A DNA stretch of 64,000 bases. Source: Cladorhizidae sp. MBARI D1340-BT2. Its lineage: Eukaryota; Porifera; Demospongiae; Poecilosclerida; Cladorhizidae. Every line of letters starts with the position of its first letter. Position 1 is the stretch's first letter. The notes beneath the pieces are model-generated. The model was given only the letters and a program-made list of their open reading frames with translations, did not search any database and was not told the origin of the DNA. Positions 47,101 to 58,300 of the stretch are shown piece after piece. The stretch lies in NCBI GenBank assembly GCA_028752905.1, contig JAQNBH010000012.1, positions 24,933,816 to 24,997,815 on the forward strand, read 5' to 3'. Position numbers and translations under genes: made by a program.

Positions 47101-48215
47101 CAGGCACTGCCTTGGTGAAGGGTGCAGGCACTGCCTTGGTGAAGGGTGCAGGCACTGCCTTGGTGAAGGGTGCAGGCACTGCCTTGGTGAAGGGTGCAGG
47201 CACTGCCTTGGTGAAGGGTGCAGGCACTGCCTTGGTGAAGGGTGCAGGCACTGCCTTGGTGAAGGGTGCAGGCACTGCCTTGGTGAAGGGTGCAGGCACT
47301 GCCTTGGTGAAGGGTGCAGGCACTGCCTTGGTGAAGGGTGCAGGCACTGCCTTGGTGAAGGGTGCAGGCACTGCCTTGGTGAAGGGTGCAGGCACTGCCT
47401 TGGTGAAGGATGCAGGCACTGCCTTGGTGAAGGATGCAAGCACTGCCTTGGTGAAGGATGCAAGCACTGCCTTGGTGAAGGATGCAAGCACTGCCTTGGT
47501 GAAGGATGCAAGCACTGCCTTGGTGAAGGATGCAAGCACTGCCTTGGTGAAGGATGCAAGCACTGCCTTGGTGAAGGATGCAAGCACTGCCTTGGTGAAG
47601 GATGCAAGCACTGCCTTGGTGAAGGATGCAAGCACTGCCTTGGTGAAGGATGCAAGCACTGCCTTGGTGAAGGATGCAAGCACTGCCTTGGTGAAGGATG
47701 CAAGCACTGCCTTGGTGAAGGATGCAAGCACTGCCTTGGTGAAGGATGCAAGCACTGCCTTGGTGAAGGATGCAAGCACTGCCTTAGTGAAGGATGCAAG
47801 CACTGCCTTAGTGAAGGATGCAAGCCTTGGTGAAGGATGCAAGCACTGCCTTGGTGAAGGATGCAAGCACTGCCTTGGTGAAGGATGCAAGCACTGCCTT
47901 GGTGAAGGATGCAAGCACTGCCTTGGTGAAGGATGCAAGCACTGCCTTGGTGAAGGATGCAAGCACTGCCTTGGTGAAGGATGCAGGCACTGCCTTGGTG
48001 AAGGATGCAGGCACTGCCTTGGTGAAGGATGCAGGCAGTGCCTTGGTGAATGATGCAAGCACTGCCTTGGTGAAGGATGCAAGCACTGCCTTGGTGAAGG
48101 ATGCAAGCACTGCCTTAGTGAAGGATGCAAGCACTGCCTTAGTGAAGGATGCAGGCACTGCCTTGGTGAAGGATGCAAGCACTGCCTTAGTGAAGGATGC
48201 AAGCATGGTGATATT
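44105..48215. repeat. 24-bp minisatellite, ~170 copies
   Basis: The unit is GATGCAAGCACTGCCTTAGT GAAG. Variant blocks are GCAAGC or GCAGGC, TTAGT or TTGGT, and GATGC or GGTGC. The GGTGCAGG form is homogenised over about 46735-47400. Because 24 is a multiple of three and the unit lacks stops, several frames of about 1150-1265 codons stay open on both strands; these are not genes. Confidence 0.97.
44511..45152. repeat. 321-bp higher-order repeat within the 24-bp array
   Basis: The marker variants GATGCAAACACAAGCAGAGC (44511 and 44832) and GGATACAGGAGGCACTGCC (44661 and 44982) are each offset by 321 bp. This shows a segmental duplication of a 13-unit block. Confidence 0.85.
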
Positions 48216-48375
48216 CCTTTTTGCAGCTAATAGAAGCCAATTTAGGCAACTAAGAAGCTGCCAATGTGAGTTTAGGCCAGATATGAGCTTGGGATTGGGG
48301 AAGGCGGTTTGAGGGCGTCCATCATTTATAAAAGTGGGCAAGCCAATATACACATACACATACCTGGCTTTGCAG

Positions 48376-48563
48376 GGCCTCTGGATGTGAGGCTACGAAG
48401 TGGTCAGATGGGCAAGAATGGAGACTTGGAGATCATCGCAGAGGCTAAGAAGAGATTCAATGGTCATGTGACCAGTGGAGATATTTATTCCAACCTGAAG
48501 TCTGCCATTTTCTCTCTCTCCTTGGCCAATGGTGGTGAGGACACCTTTGAGAAGCTGATGGAG
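48376..48563 (+). pseudogene. Aminopeptidase exon 15 (last found)
   Basis: GPLDVRLRSGQMGKNGDLEI, IAEAKKRFNGHVTSGDIYSN, LKSAIFSLSLANGGEDTFEK: an open exon of the C-terminal helical domain. The phase fits exon 14. The donor is GAG|GTGCAT. No later exon was found in the remaining 15 kb. Confidence 0.9.
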
Positions 48564-48599
48564 GTGCATATATCAGATAGAGGGGTATCTTCCAAGGAT

Positions 48600-50850
48600 T
48601 AATATTGGCACTTTTCATGGTTGGTGTCCAGCCATGAATAGGCACAGTGAGGAGCAGTAGAGCTTGCTGTGGCTCCCACTGTATGCTAGGTACCTATTGG
48701 TACTTTTCATGGTTGGAGTCCAGGCTGACCACAGGTGTGCACAGCATTACTATGTTGGGGGGGAGAAACATTTGCATGGTGCATGCAAAATAGCTAGGGA
48801 CGGTCTGCATTCTACAATATATCACCTCCAGGAAATTTTTTATGTCATACAGAAATTAACATCAAGGCCATTGATTTATATTATATCTTATGTTTTTTGG
48901 AATCATAATTGTATTTGTCGAGGTCCCATGGACGCAAAGGTGTCAGTAATAGAGTCATAATTTAGCTTAGCAGTGATATCATTTTCAATTAAAAGATCAT
49001 TGAACTATGGAGGGTCCCATTTTTCGGCAAAAAAGTCCTAATATTTTACTGCTATGTTACTGCCGGAACAGATGTGGCCAATAAGCACTTAGCTAGCTAT
49101 ATTTAAATTTAACAAAAATCGACTACACCTCAGCCAACATGCTTGGGGCTTCTTCAGGTGATAGTGAAATAACAACTAGATGCAAGATGCACCAGCTAGC
49201 AAGTGTCAAATAGAAAGCCACATGAGGTTCACATGATCCATGAATAACAACTTTTTCCACTTGGTTCTTGTTTATGCCGAACATGCAGATCAAACAGTAG
49301 GGGGAGAAACTGGTTCTGGTGATGTGTATGTTCCATTGCCAGTGTAGAAGGATCATTAGTCAAGTCAGATAGCAAGGTAGCTTTATTACAAGAATTTTGC
49401 AAAAAAATATCTAAATCATCTGTTGCATTGCTAGATTGCATTGCTAGACCTAGCTTAGATGCTAACCAAAGGTGTATTTTTTTTGATGATGTCATAATGA
49501 TGATGTGTTCCCAATACTGTTTCGGCGCTCTCATTTTAGCTTCTCAACCGCATCACAAAAATATATTGAAACACGGAATCCTTTACGATTTTGGGACCTA
49601 AATATGACTAGGACAAGAAATCTCGCAAAGGCCAGTTTTCTAGTATCCGGGCGGCAATCTTGACTCACCTGTAGATAACTCTAGCGGGGGAGAAGATAGT
49701 GACATATTTTCTTACTTGGGTTGGCATTTTTGTGAACGTGGAGCCTGGAGAAGATGATCACAACAGCCATAATTCTTGGAATGGGTGTGGAAGAGCTTAG
49801 CGCTATAGCAGAAGTTGATGGCTTTGTTTCTGATGAGGAAGTCATAAGATAAGAAGATTTCTTAGGTTTGTGAATGGGATCTAACTGTAGTATTAGCCTG
49901 TTAGTTTTCTAAAGGCAATGGTTTTGTTTGCCTTTAAATGCTGGTAATGCCTTGGCTAGATCCTGGGGATTAACTTTATTTGATGATAGATGCTGCTTTT
50001 GGAGAACTAATCTCTCTTTTGCCTCCTTTTCCTCGATCTCTGAAAACTTGTAAAAATATAAATGTTGTGTTGTGGACATTATTGTACATGCTTCCTTGTG
50101 TCCAATACCTTACTAGCCAAAAAATAATGATAGCTGACTGTCAGTAATCTGCATTATATGCAAAAAGAGCTACGTTGATATTCATAGTTTGTGGTCAGTG
50201 TGGGTTCACAAAAATGTTATCACTGTCTCATTATATGGTTGCTTGCTATAATTATAGGGACTAAAGTAAATTTCTGACTTAGTATGATTAACTGGAGATG
50301 CTTCGATTTTGTATTTTTATAACTCCCAACAATCTGGAGAGGGTAAGTATGATATCATGTCAGGGGCTGGCTTATAAAGCATCCTATTAGCAGTAAGTCA
50401 TGAGAGCGGTACTAAACCTTTCCAATGGATAACAGCATCATAAATTTCAACAATCTACATCCAGAAGCAATATACAGCAATTGGATATCAAAGATAAGAA
50501 GGCACATTTTTCAATTTCGTATCATAAATGCATGGGTTATTTAAAGAGTCCATATACTATATTGCACATAGTCAAGAGGGCTAGAGCTAGGGCTAGGGCT
50601 AGGGCTAGGGCTAGGGCTAGGAAGAGATTCTTGTAGTAGTTCGGTTGAGGAGTAGTGGATGGTTTTAGAGAATACACCATTCATTAAAATGAAACTCTGA
50701 TCAGATTATAATACGTGTAACATACAACAATCCTTAGTGGCATCAATCCCACCCAAACATATATATATATACAATGCTTATCACATTTCAATTTTGATTA
50801 GAATATATTATACTGGTACACATCACAGAACAACAGCAATAGCACATAGT
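48600..50850. other. No gene seen
   Basis: Mixed sequence. GGCACTTTTCATGGTTGG(T/A)GTCCAG occurs twice (about 48607 and 48700). No coding frame with recognisable motifs. Confidence 0.5.
50585..50622. repeat. (GGGCTA)6 telomere-like hexamer run
   Basis: Six or so GGGCTA units, one base from the TTAGGG type telomere repeat. Short and interstitial. Confidence 0.85.
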
Positions 50851-50869
50851 CTTATCAATTTTACTGAGA

Positions 50870-51907
50870 TAAGGATTCAGATAAACAGTTGTAGTTGTCA
50901 GCATTGCGTATTGCCAGATCGGGTCGAGATCTGGCCAATGCCTGACAATTGGTTAAGCCAACGGGTCAGTAAATGCTATCGCATGCGATAATTCGTGAAT
51001 AATAGTTCCTACTTTAGTAAAGGGGCCTCGTATGTCTGCAGCATAGCGGTAGAGTGAACACAAATATATTGTGGTGCTTCCGTGGAATGTGTAAGCAACG
51101 ATTCCAGAATCTTTTGCACAGTGTTCTCCATCAAAGTAGAAAGTGAATGTTTTTCTCTCTATAGCTAGCTTGATATTGAAATAGGTACCTCGTACAGAAT
51201 TTACATATCCAGCATAACGATATCCAAAGAAATTAGTGTAGGTGTTTCCATCTCTGTCCACTGCTTTTTATAGGCTTCTCTGTACATTCTCAGCATGATT
51301 AAAGTGTCTCCGTTCATAGGTGTACCTGCAAAGTACCGTGTCTTCCAAGCTTCTGATCCATAAATCATGGGAGGCTTCATTGCTTTTGTAGAAGATGCAT
51401 TCTACAGAGAACGTATGCTTCTGTAAGCTACATTACAGATTCATCTCCAAACACGACAAATGATTGAGGATTGGAAGAGATAAACTGTGACTTGGTGTCT
51501 GATATGTTGTACTCGTAATAGCTTATCATGGTTTTCAGCATGACTTTATGATCAACATTAGTTTTCAAGCTGTAGGACTGAGAAAGGTCGATAGTCGTAG
51601 AGAGGGAGGATTTAGCAGGAACCAGTATGAACTCCTTTAATGTTGGAGGTGTTCGTTGGTAGAGAAGACCATCATAGTGTACTGGATTTCCATTCTGAGT
51701 AATTTCGAAAGCGTGTGCAGCCAGCTCATCGAGTGGTGTGTTTCTCGTCAAAAGGTAGTAGTCTCGATCATTGGTATTGGTGATGACGACTTTGCATGTA
51801 ATGTCCTCTCCCACTTCGTATCGAGGAGAAGTAAAAATTGTAGCCATAAATGGCTCACAGCTGACACTGCTAACAGTGATAATGGTTAGAATCACAGGAA
51901 GCCACAT
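50870..51907 (-). pseudogene. Secreted M35-like (aspzincin) metallopeptidase, broken
   Basis: Minus strand. The ATG at 51905-51907 begins a signal peptide (MWLPVILTIITVSSVSCEP) and a ~140-residue beta-rich prodomain with TSPRYEVGEDITCKV and NPVHYDGLLYQR. After a stop at 51428 and changed frames come GSEAWKTRYFAGTPMNGD and MLRMYREAYKK (51250-51370), then after one missing base AVDRDGNTYTNFFG. HELSH is at 50983-50997, followed by FTDPLA and a stop; in another frame NADNYNCLSES (about 50880-50910). The signal-peptide plus HEXXH plus NADNY layout is that of deuterolysin/peptidyl-Lys M35 peptidases. At least three frame changes make it a likely pseudogene, though an unrecognised intron could explain the first stop. 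Confidence 0.65.
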
Positions 51908-51971
51908 TTTTCTAGAAGTTTTATGTGATGAATATTTGATTTTGCATCTGCCAATCCTCTCTCCCTCTCAC

Positions 51972-51984
51972 TCTTTATATATAC
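51972..51984 (-). promoter_or_regulatory. TATA box of the M35-like gene
   Basis: The minus strand reads AGTATATATAAAGAG about 65-75 bp upstream of the ATG, well placed for a TATA promoter. Confidence 0.5.
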
Positions 51985-52199
51985 TAACTGGTGATGTATG
52001 CCACTAAGCAGTTGTAAAGTTGATATGGCCATGTATGGTAATACCTCTGACTGACATAATACACAGCCAGCTAAGGTGTTCAGTGTTTGAGAAAACATGG
52101 TAGAAAATAATCTCGTCACATTATCAGATGAGCTTTCACAAATGCCACATGTGAGTAGAGTAGAGAGCACGCACATGCACATGTGTACACATGGCAAGC

Positions 52200-52430
52200 A
52201 TTTTAATTATGAGCCATCACACATACACACACAAATATGCACACACACACCACACATGTACACACAAATTATGTACGAACACACCACACGCATACAGATG
52301 CACCCAAACATGCACACGCACACACCACACACACATGCACACACATACACATACAGCTTCAGACACACATACATGCACACAAATTCACACACAGCATACA
52401 CATGCACACGAACCACACACATCTCCACGG
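52200..52430. repeat. CA-rich low-complexity tract
   Basis: Irregular CACACA/CATGCA runs. They fuse with the downstream retroelement frame by chance. Confidence 0.85.
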
Positions 52431-52433
52431 TAT

Positions 52434-53325
52434 ACCTATTCCCAACTGGGATGATGCAGTCTCCCACTGGTCCCAGGGCCATGATCAATCCCCACCTATC
52501 GGCCCGGCTTCACATCGCCAAAAGATCTGGGATTCAGTCAAGGTATCTGTGACTGCCGCCAGCCTACTTGCAAATGCTCCCAACCCTGTTTCTAAAGCTC
52601 GTTTTCTAGCTGCCTCTACAAAACAATCAGGTTTATGGTTGTCTGCTCCTCCCATCTCATCTCTAGGCCTTCGCATGGACGACAACACCATCCGTATTGC
52701 TGTGGGTCTTCGCCTAGGCACTCCTTTGTGTAGGCCACATGCATGTCAGCACTGTGAGGCTGCTGTTGACCAATTCGCTACCCATGGTCTTAGCTGCCGT
52801 CACAGTGTGGGCCGCCATTTTCGTCATGCTGCCATCAATGACATTATACACAGATCTTTAGCTTCGGCAAAGATACCCTCGAAACTGGAGCCTTCTGGCC
52901 TCTACAGAAATGATGGGAAGCGCCCAGATGGCATCACGTTGGTTCCGTGGAAGTGTGGGAAATTGTTGGTGTGGGATGCCACTTGCATTGACACTTTCTC
53001 TCCCTCCTACATTGGTAGTGCCTCCACAGTGGCAGGAGCAGTAGCGGCTTTGGCTGAGGAAAGAAAGAGAGAAAAGTACAACAATTTGAACAATAAAATT
53101 CACTCCTTTGTATCGGTAGCAATTGAAACTTCAGGTGTATTTGGACCACAGAGTTTACTTTTTCTAAGGGATTTGGGGCAGCATCTCTTTCAAGCGACTG
53201 GAGAGAAGAACTTCCTTCACCACCTCCTGCAGAGGCTTTCTGTTGTGGTGCAGAGAGGTAATGCAGTTTCGGTTGCAGGGACCACAGATCACTTGAATTT
53301 GGACTCTGATGACATTTTCTTTTAA
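52434..53325 (+). pseudogene. 5'-truncated non-LTR retroelement 3' domain, copy 1
   Basis: An uninterrupted frame of about 295 codons: IPNWDDAVSHWSQ, NPVSKARFLAASTKQSGLWL, SSLGLRMDDNTIRIAVGLRL, then CxHC...[36 protein letters not shown] and LVWDATCIDT, ending near QRLSVVVQRGNA. I recognise this as the region downstream of reverse transcriptase in an invertebrate non-LTR family. The PDG...VWDAT pattern may be a nuclease-like fold (inference). The RT domain itself is missing, so the copy is 5' truncated as usual for such elements. Confidence 0.6.
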
Positions 53326-53470
53326 TTACAGTATTATATTAAAAATATCTTCATTAAATTTTTTTATTTTAAATTAATAAAAAAAATAAAAAAAATTAAA
53401 ATAAAAATTAATTAATAAATAAAAATTTAATAAAATAAAATAATTATTTTATTTTTATGAAACACAATAA
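53326..53470. other. A/T-only spacer between convergent retroelement tails
   Basis: About 130 bp almost free of G and C (TAAAAAAAATAA-like), probably the joined A/T tails of the two copies. Confidence 0.7.
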
Positions 53471-53481
53471 TTAATGTAAGT

Positions 53482-53985
53482 CTAATGAAATAAGTCCTCC
53501 AGGCTGGAGTCATTGCCCAGTGTTCCCATAATGCATGCGCTGTTCCCACTCTGTATGGCAACCGCCAAACGTTGGATCAGGAAGGGGTATGACCTGCTCT
53601 CCCCTGTTGTTCTGCTCACTCTGCGGCCAAGCTCTTTGAAAAAGGGTAAAGTCCCCTGGCCGAAAGTCCCTGATGTCTCCACAGCCACTGGTTGGAAGAA
53701 GTGAGAGGGGTCCATGTTCGAGTACTTTGCCCTCTTCTTCGTTTCAGCCATAGCACCTGCCTCACTGGTTGCACTTGCTATATATGTATGAATGGGCATA
53801 GGTGTCTGTGCAGGTAGCATCCCATACCAACAGCTTGCTATACTCCCAAGGAACCATTGTTATACCGTCAGGTCTCTTTCCATCACTCCTATATGTCCCT
53901 GCCGAGATGGAATTTTGGCTGCAGACAGGGCACGGTGAATAATGTCATTGAGTGAGGAGTGGCGGAAATGGCGTACTTGTTTTGT
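53482..53985 (-). pseudogene. Non-LTR retroelement 3' domain, copy 2 (inverted)
   Basis: Minus strand: [20 protein letters not shown] (about 53930-53985), then in another frame [12 protein letters not shown] (about 53860), LLVWDAT, and [45 protein letters not shown]. It matches copy 1 segment by segment but is shorter and frameshifted at least twice. The two copies are tail to tail. Confidence 0.6.
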
Positions 53986-53994
53986 TTGTTTGTG

Positions 53995-54048
53995 TTTGGT
54001 TTGTTTGTTTGTTTGTTTGTTTGTTTATTTATTTATTTATTTATTTAT
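53995..54048. repeat. (GTTT)n/(ATTT)n microsatellite
   Basis: Tetranucleotide runs GTTTGTTT then ATTTATTT. Confidence 0.9.
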
Positions 54049-54129
54049 ATAATTTTAGTAATTTTTTAAACATCCGGTGCGCGCTGGCATGTAGTGGATA
54101 GCTATAGCAGGCTCAAGCGAGTCTTAGCG

Positions 54130-54220
54130 TCTTATTATTCCTGATGAAAGCGAAAGCTAGAGCATCTAGTCGAAATGTCGAGTGAATACAATTTGAAGTT
54201 GATTATTGAGAAGGCGATTT
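54130..54220. repeat. Dispersed element R2 copy
   Basis: CTGATGAAAGCGAAAGCTAG, AGCATCTAGTCGAAATGTCG and AAGTTGATTATTGAGAAGG match the inverted repeat at 23531-23660. Confidence 0.7.
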
Positions 54221-54229
54221 TATTAAGAA

Positions 54230-54925
54230 TAAACTTCTAGAACTCAAAGCAAATATAATACTCCACATTTTGTGATAAGTATCAGCTGTGTTGAGGTAAG
54301 GGAGGACTACACCTAATAAACTTTGGATAAAAAAAATAATTTTTTATCAGTTCAAACTGTTGCTGTACACATCTACTAGCCAATTTTAAGCTATTGGATG
54401 CTCCATTTCAAAGTTATGGTGGTTTTTGTCCATGCAATTTCTCATATTGATTCAAAAATTTGAAGAGAAACCAACAAGGAACACTAACGACGAACGCTAA
54501 TGGAGAGGTAAGTTTATGCCAGCACATAATGGCGCTACGTATACTAGGAAGCTCATTTATTCCTACACAGGAAGCAAATTTCACACTGATTCTATTCATG
54601 ACTGTTGCACATGAGTATTGAGCCATGCTCTCCACTGGGCAACTCATTTTGGGCGAAGTGTCAGCCAGTCGAAACTGTTTGTTCTTTGAAAGTGATGTTT
54701 TCTAGAGTCGATTGTGAGCGCAAGCAACGTTCCCTCCATTGTAAGTAGTGGCTTAGAGTGTTAGGGATGTTCCAGAAGGTGGTCACGAGTGGGGAGACAC
54801 CTTCTCCTGTGGCAGTTCCAACCGCTACTGGGAAGAAACTTGCACTCACGAAGCCACAGTCATCCTCCCTGGAGCATTCGGTAAGCTTCCCCAGCTACAG
54901 ATGGAGCCTGTAGTCCTGATTCTCT
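54230..54925. other. No gene seen
   Basis: No recognisable coding motif upstream of the Mutator-like gene; this interval may hold its 5' part or terminal repeat. Confidence 0.4.
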
Positions 54926-54932
54926 TTTTGAG

Positions 54933-56395
54933 ATGAAAGGTCTACGGTCCATTGATATGGAAAATCTGCTAGCATCCATCACTAGGCGGGCTAGTTGCAA
55001 TGTCTGTGGATCTGGGCTTACTGTTATGGAAAACCTGTCGAATCGGAGGGGTCTCTGTATTAAGCTGACTCTCTCCTGCACCAATCCGTTGTGTACAGGA
55101 GGTGAGGATGCTTTTTCTGACCCCTGCAAGCATTCAAAAGCTTTAGGTTTATTCTGGCAGGGAGAATGTGTGGTAGGGAGTGCAGGGCTGGAGACTATCT
55201 GTGGGATAATGGGGTTGCCTCCTCCAGTATTCCCCAAGTGTTACTGAACACAACAGCAGGCTCCAGCAAATCGCACACGAAGTGGGCGTGGAGAGCTGTA
55301 GGTCTGCTTCTGCACAGATTGCAGGGTGCCTATCCAGAAGATGTTGTTGATGTAACAGTCAAGTGTGATGGTACCTGGTCCCGACATGGATTTGTGGCAG
55401 CCTACGGTGTGATAGCAGTGCTATCATGGGAGACAGGCCAGGTACTTGACGTGACAGTCCTGAGAAAATCCTGCAAGGTTTGCAAAGAAACTCGGCATAC
55501 CATGGGTAGCGAGTCACAGGAGTTCCTGGATTGGATGGACAAGCACCAGGACTCCTGGAATTCCAATTTCACTGGTTCTTCTCCAGCTATGGAAGCGGAA
55601 GGTGCCTCAATTCTTGGGAGTGGAGAGGAACAAGCTGCGGTACACAGTGGTTATCTCTGATGGGGATGCTAAGTCGATCTCTCGGCTCTAGCGAGCATCC
55701 TTATGGCAGTGATATTGTGATCCAGGTGATTGTTTACATTTATGGGGAATACATATTTGTTTACATTTATGGTGATTACATATTTGTTTTTGTTGTTTTG
55801 ACACCTTCAGAAGATGGAGTGCGTGGGACATGTACAGAAACACCTCAGGAAAAAACTGCGTGACCTGAAGAAGAAGACTTTTGTCGATGACAGTGGTCAA
55901 GTGCGGAAGCTGAAGCGGGGGGGGGGGGGGGGGGGAAGGACACTTGACTGAATCTGTGATTGATAGTCTCACAGTCTACTTCGGAGGGGCTATCCACAAT
56001 TTTCCCGATGGAATGCTCAGAGCGATCTGGGCCGTGTTCCACCACTCCATATCCCATGACGACCAACACAACCTCCAGTTTTGCCCGTCAGGATCAGGCT
56101 CATTTTGCAAGCACAATCGGGCACTTGCTGTTAATGAGGAACCACCCAAGCACACCCCTAAGCTACCAAAGGATCTGGGTCCCTTCATCAAGTCAGTATT
56201 TACTGAGCTATCCAAGCGGGAGCTGTTAGAAAAGTGTGTGTTGGTGCTACTCAGAATCAGAATGAGTCATTCAACAACATCATGTAGTCCCGGTGCCCTA
56301 AGACTGGATTCTGTTCTCTGGTGAGTGTTGACATCGCTGTCAGTCTGGCAGTGATCACCTTCAATCGTCTGGCACTGATCACCTTCAATCATGGT
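54933..56395 (+). pseudogene. Mutator-like (MULE) transposase, decayed
   Basis: SCNVCGSGLTVMENLSNRRG and LTLSCTNPLC form the zinc-binding lead, followed by GIMGLPPPVF. A frameshift near 55240 leads to VTVKCDGTWSRHGF (first Asp, 55367), TGQVLDVTVLRKSCKVC and GSSPAMEAEGA. In a further frame comes VVISDGDAKS (second Asp, 55659). After an 85-nt intron (55726-55810) comes KMECVGHVQKHLRKKLRDLK. A run of about 20 G (55917-55936) disrupts the frame before FCPSGSGSFCKHNR and TQNQNESFNNIM followed by TAG. The order of motifs is the Mutator-type domain. It has at least three frameshifts and one stop. Confidence 0.75.
55917..55936. repeat. Poly-G run inside the MULE gene
   Basis: About 20 consecutive G between LKKKTFVDDSGQ and the next motif block; likely slippage expansion or assembly artefact. 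Confidence 0.8.
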
Positions 56396-56399
56396 TAGG

Positions 56400-57320
56400 A
56401 AGCACTCTCGCCTTTGTTTGAGCAATTGTTGGGTTCTCCTCCAAGTGCTTTTACAGCCAACTACATAGCGTCCTCGGATGCAAAACCAGGAAAAAAGGCT
56501 GGCCAGGGTGCACGAGCCAGAGGCGGAGAAAGTCCATAAGATCTACAGTACTGGCAATGGAGGAAAGACACATCGCTCGGGAAGGCATCACCTACATGTA
56601 TATATGAGTCGGGCGGATTTTGATCTTTTTTTCATTTTTTGTGGGTGGATGTTTTTAATTTTTTATTTTTGTCTTCCTTATTTTTATCTGGTCACCCAAC
56701 TATATTTTTTGACCGGATTTTTTCAAGGCAAACGTTTTTTTGAAAATTCTCCCAACTAGGCAGCCACACTATCTCAAACAAATTAAAACTATGCATACAA
56801 TACAGAGCAAGACACTACTTCATACGATGTTCAACTCAAGGGAAGTACCATTTACATACATCTCATATCAAATTTCATCACATTTTTCTATCTTACATGT
56901 GCATACAGGCACAGCAAACTCAAGAAAGGCATGGAAGTACAAGAACATATCAAGAAACAACTGAAACTTGTATAAGAACACATTTTGCCAAGCTATTTTG
57001 CCGTTGCAAAATTCAAACATTTCATTGTCCTAACTTTAACACCTATTCCGAGGAATGACGGTGTCAATTTACTTGAAGCATTGCCAAGTTGTGGTGATTA
57101 GAAGAGGTGACCGTCACAGATTTTGCGTGTATTTTGCGCGGTTGGAAATGAAGAACCTTAGAACTAATGAACAAGAGATGTGTTGATTAATATGTCACTG
57201 TCATGTCACAGCTAAGTGTAAGCCACAAACCAAATTTGGGCATCTGTAGAACAGGCACTAGGGAATTGTAATTTTTGGAGTGGGTGGCAACATTATGATC
57301 GTATTGCTGGCTGTATTTCA
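56400..57320. other. No gene recognised
   Basis: A lysine/arginine-rich stretch (about 56478-56560) may be the MULE C-terminus. The rest is T-rich then mixed sequence. Confidence 0.4.
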
Positions 57321-57321
57321 G

Positions 57322-57516
57322 AGTGGAAAGCACTTGCTCGTTGTTTGGGTATTGATCCCAAAAGGTATGAGGATGTACCCAACACAAAAGAAAAAATAGT
57401 AAAGTTGTTGAGAGATTGGCAAGAAGGAGAAGCCACAAATGCAACTTTTAAGGCATCGGCTGAAGCTCTGGAGAGAATTGGTTGTCATTATGATGCAGCA
57501 CAGATTCGTTTCCATG
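57322..57516 (+). CDS. Death-domain exon
   Basis: A clean internal exon: acceptor CTGTATTTCAG, donor CATG|GTAAGC, open throughout. It reads WKALARCLGIDPKRY, then TKEKIVKLLRDWQEGEATNA, TFKASAEALERIGCHYDAAQ. The W-x-x-L-A-R-x-L-G start, a W near the centre of helix 5 and L-x-x-A-L-x-x-I at the end are the death-domain pattern, covering helices 2 to 6. Death domains mediate homotypic signalling contacts. No flanking exons were identified within the window, so the parent gene is unknown. It could be a retained exon of a degraded gene. Confidence 0.6.
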
Positions 57517-58300
57517 GTAAGCATGAAATAACATGTTAGCTAGGTAAATGGTAGCACATGGACCTGTACATGTGTAGACCCTTATGCCCTTAAAGACAAA
57601 GTTGGGTTAATGTTGCCTGGTACTCTCATTGTACCCACTGTAGCTAGCCAGTTAGTTATAGCATCTTAGCTTCTTTTATGGCTACTGCTCCAATACCTAG
57701 CTATTACTATTCATTAGTAAGCTGGAGTGTTGCGTGTATCAGAGCATTGAACAAAACTTTCAGCTGTGTGATGTAGAGTAGACCCTGCATATCCAAACTC
57801 TATGGGTGTTAGGATAAGTGAAATTTCTAGACATGTGAAGCAGTTGTTACATGTAGAATTAACATGGTTGTGTTCAGGAAAGGAGTGTAGTAGCAGTTGC
57901 TTTAACTTGCAAGTTTAGGAAGATATTAGGGAGATACACAAAGAAGGAAGGTTAGGCAAGGTCCTGCTCTTTTTTTTTTTTAAGAAGCAGATAAGACTTG
58001 TAATGCAGTAAACAACGGATAACTGTAGTGTGATTACTGCTAATGACTTGAATATTAGCTGATAGCTGCAAAGTCTGGCAACTTTGTAGAGTACAATGTG
58101 TAGTAGTGGGCTTGAGGTAATGTGACCGATAAACTGAGAAGCCAGTTAAGTGAGGGCCAGGGCTAGGATCTACTGTATATGATGTAGTGGTGGCCCTCTT
58201 AGCCTCAGGATAGCCTCAAGATTGTCAGTATTTCTTGGCTTGCATGACAACAGCAAGATAAACTTCTGCTAAACTGTGTTTGTTGAGAGTAATTTGTTGA
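57517..58300. other. No gene seen
   Basis: Unique-looking A/T-rich sequence, possibly intron downstream of the death-domain exon. Confidence 0.4.

Noticed and set aside
44362..48359. Overlapping open frames of 1149-1265 codons on both strands
   Set aside because: They are produced by a stop-free 24-bp tandem repeat whose length is a multiple of three; several frames are open at once and no domain is present.
52237..52433. N-terminal His/Thr-rich part of the 362-codon frame
   Set aside because: CA-rich low-complexity DNA fused by chance to the retroelement frame; no homology expected.
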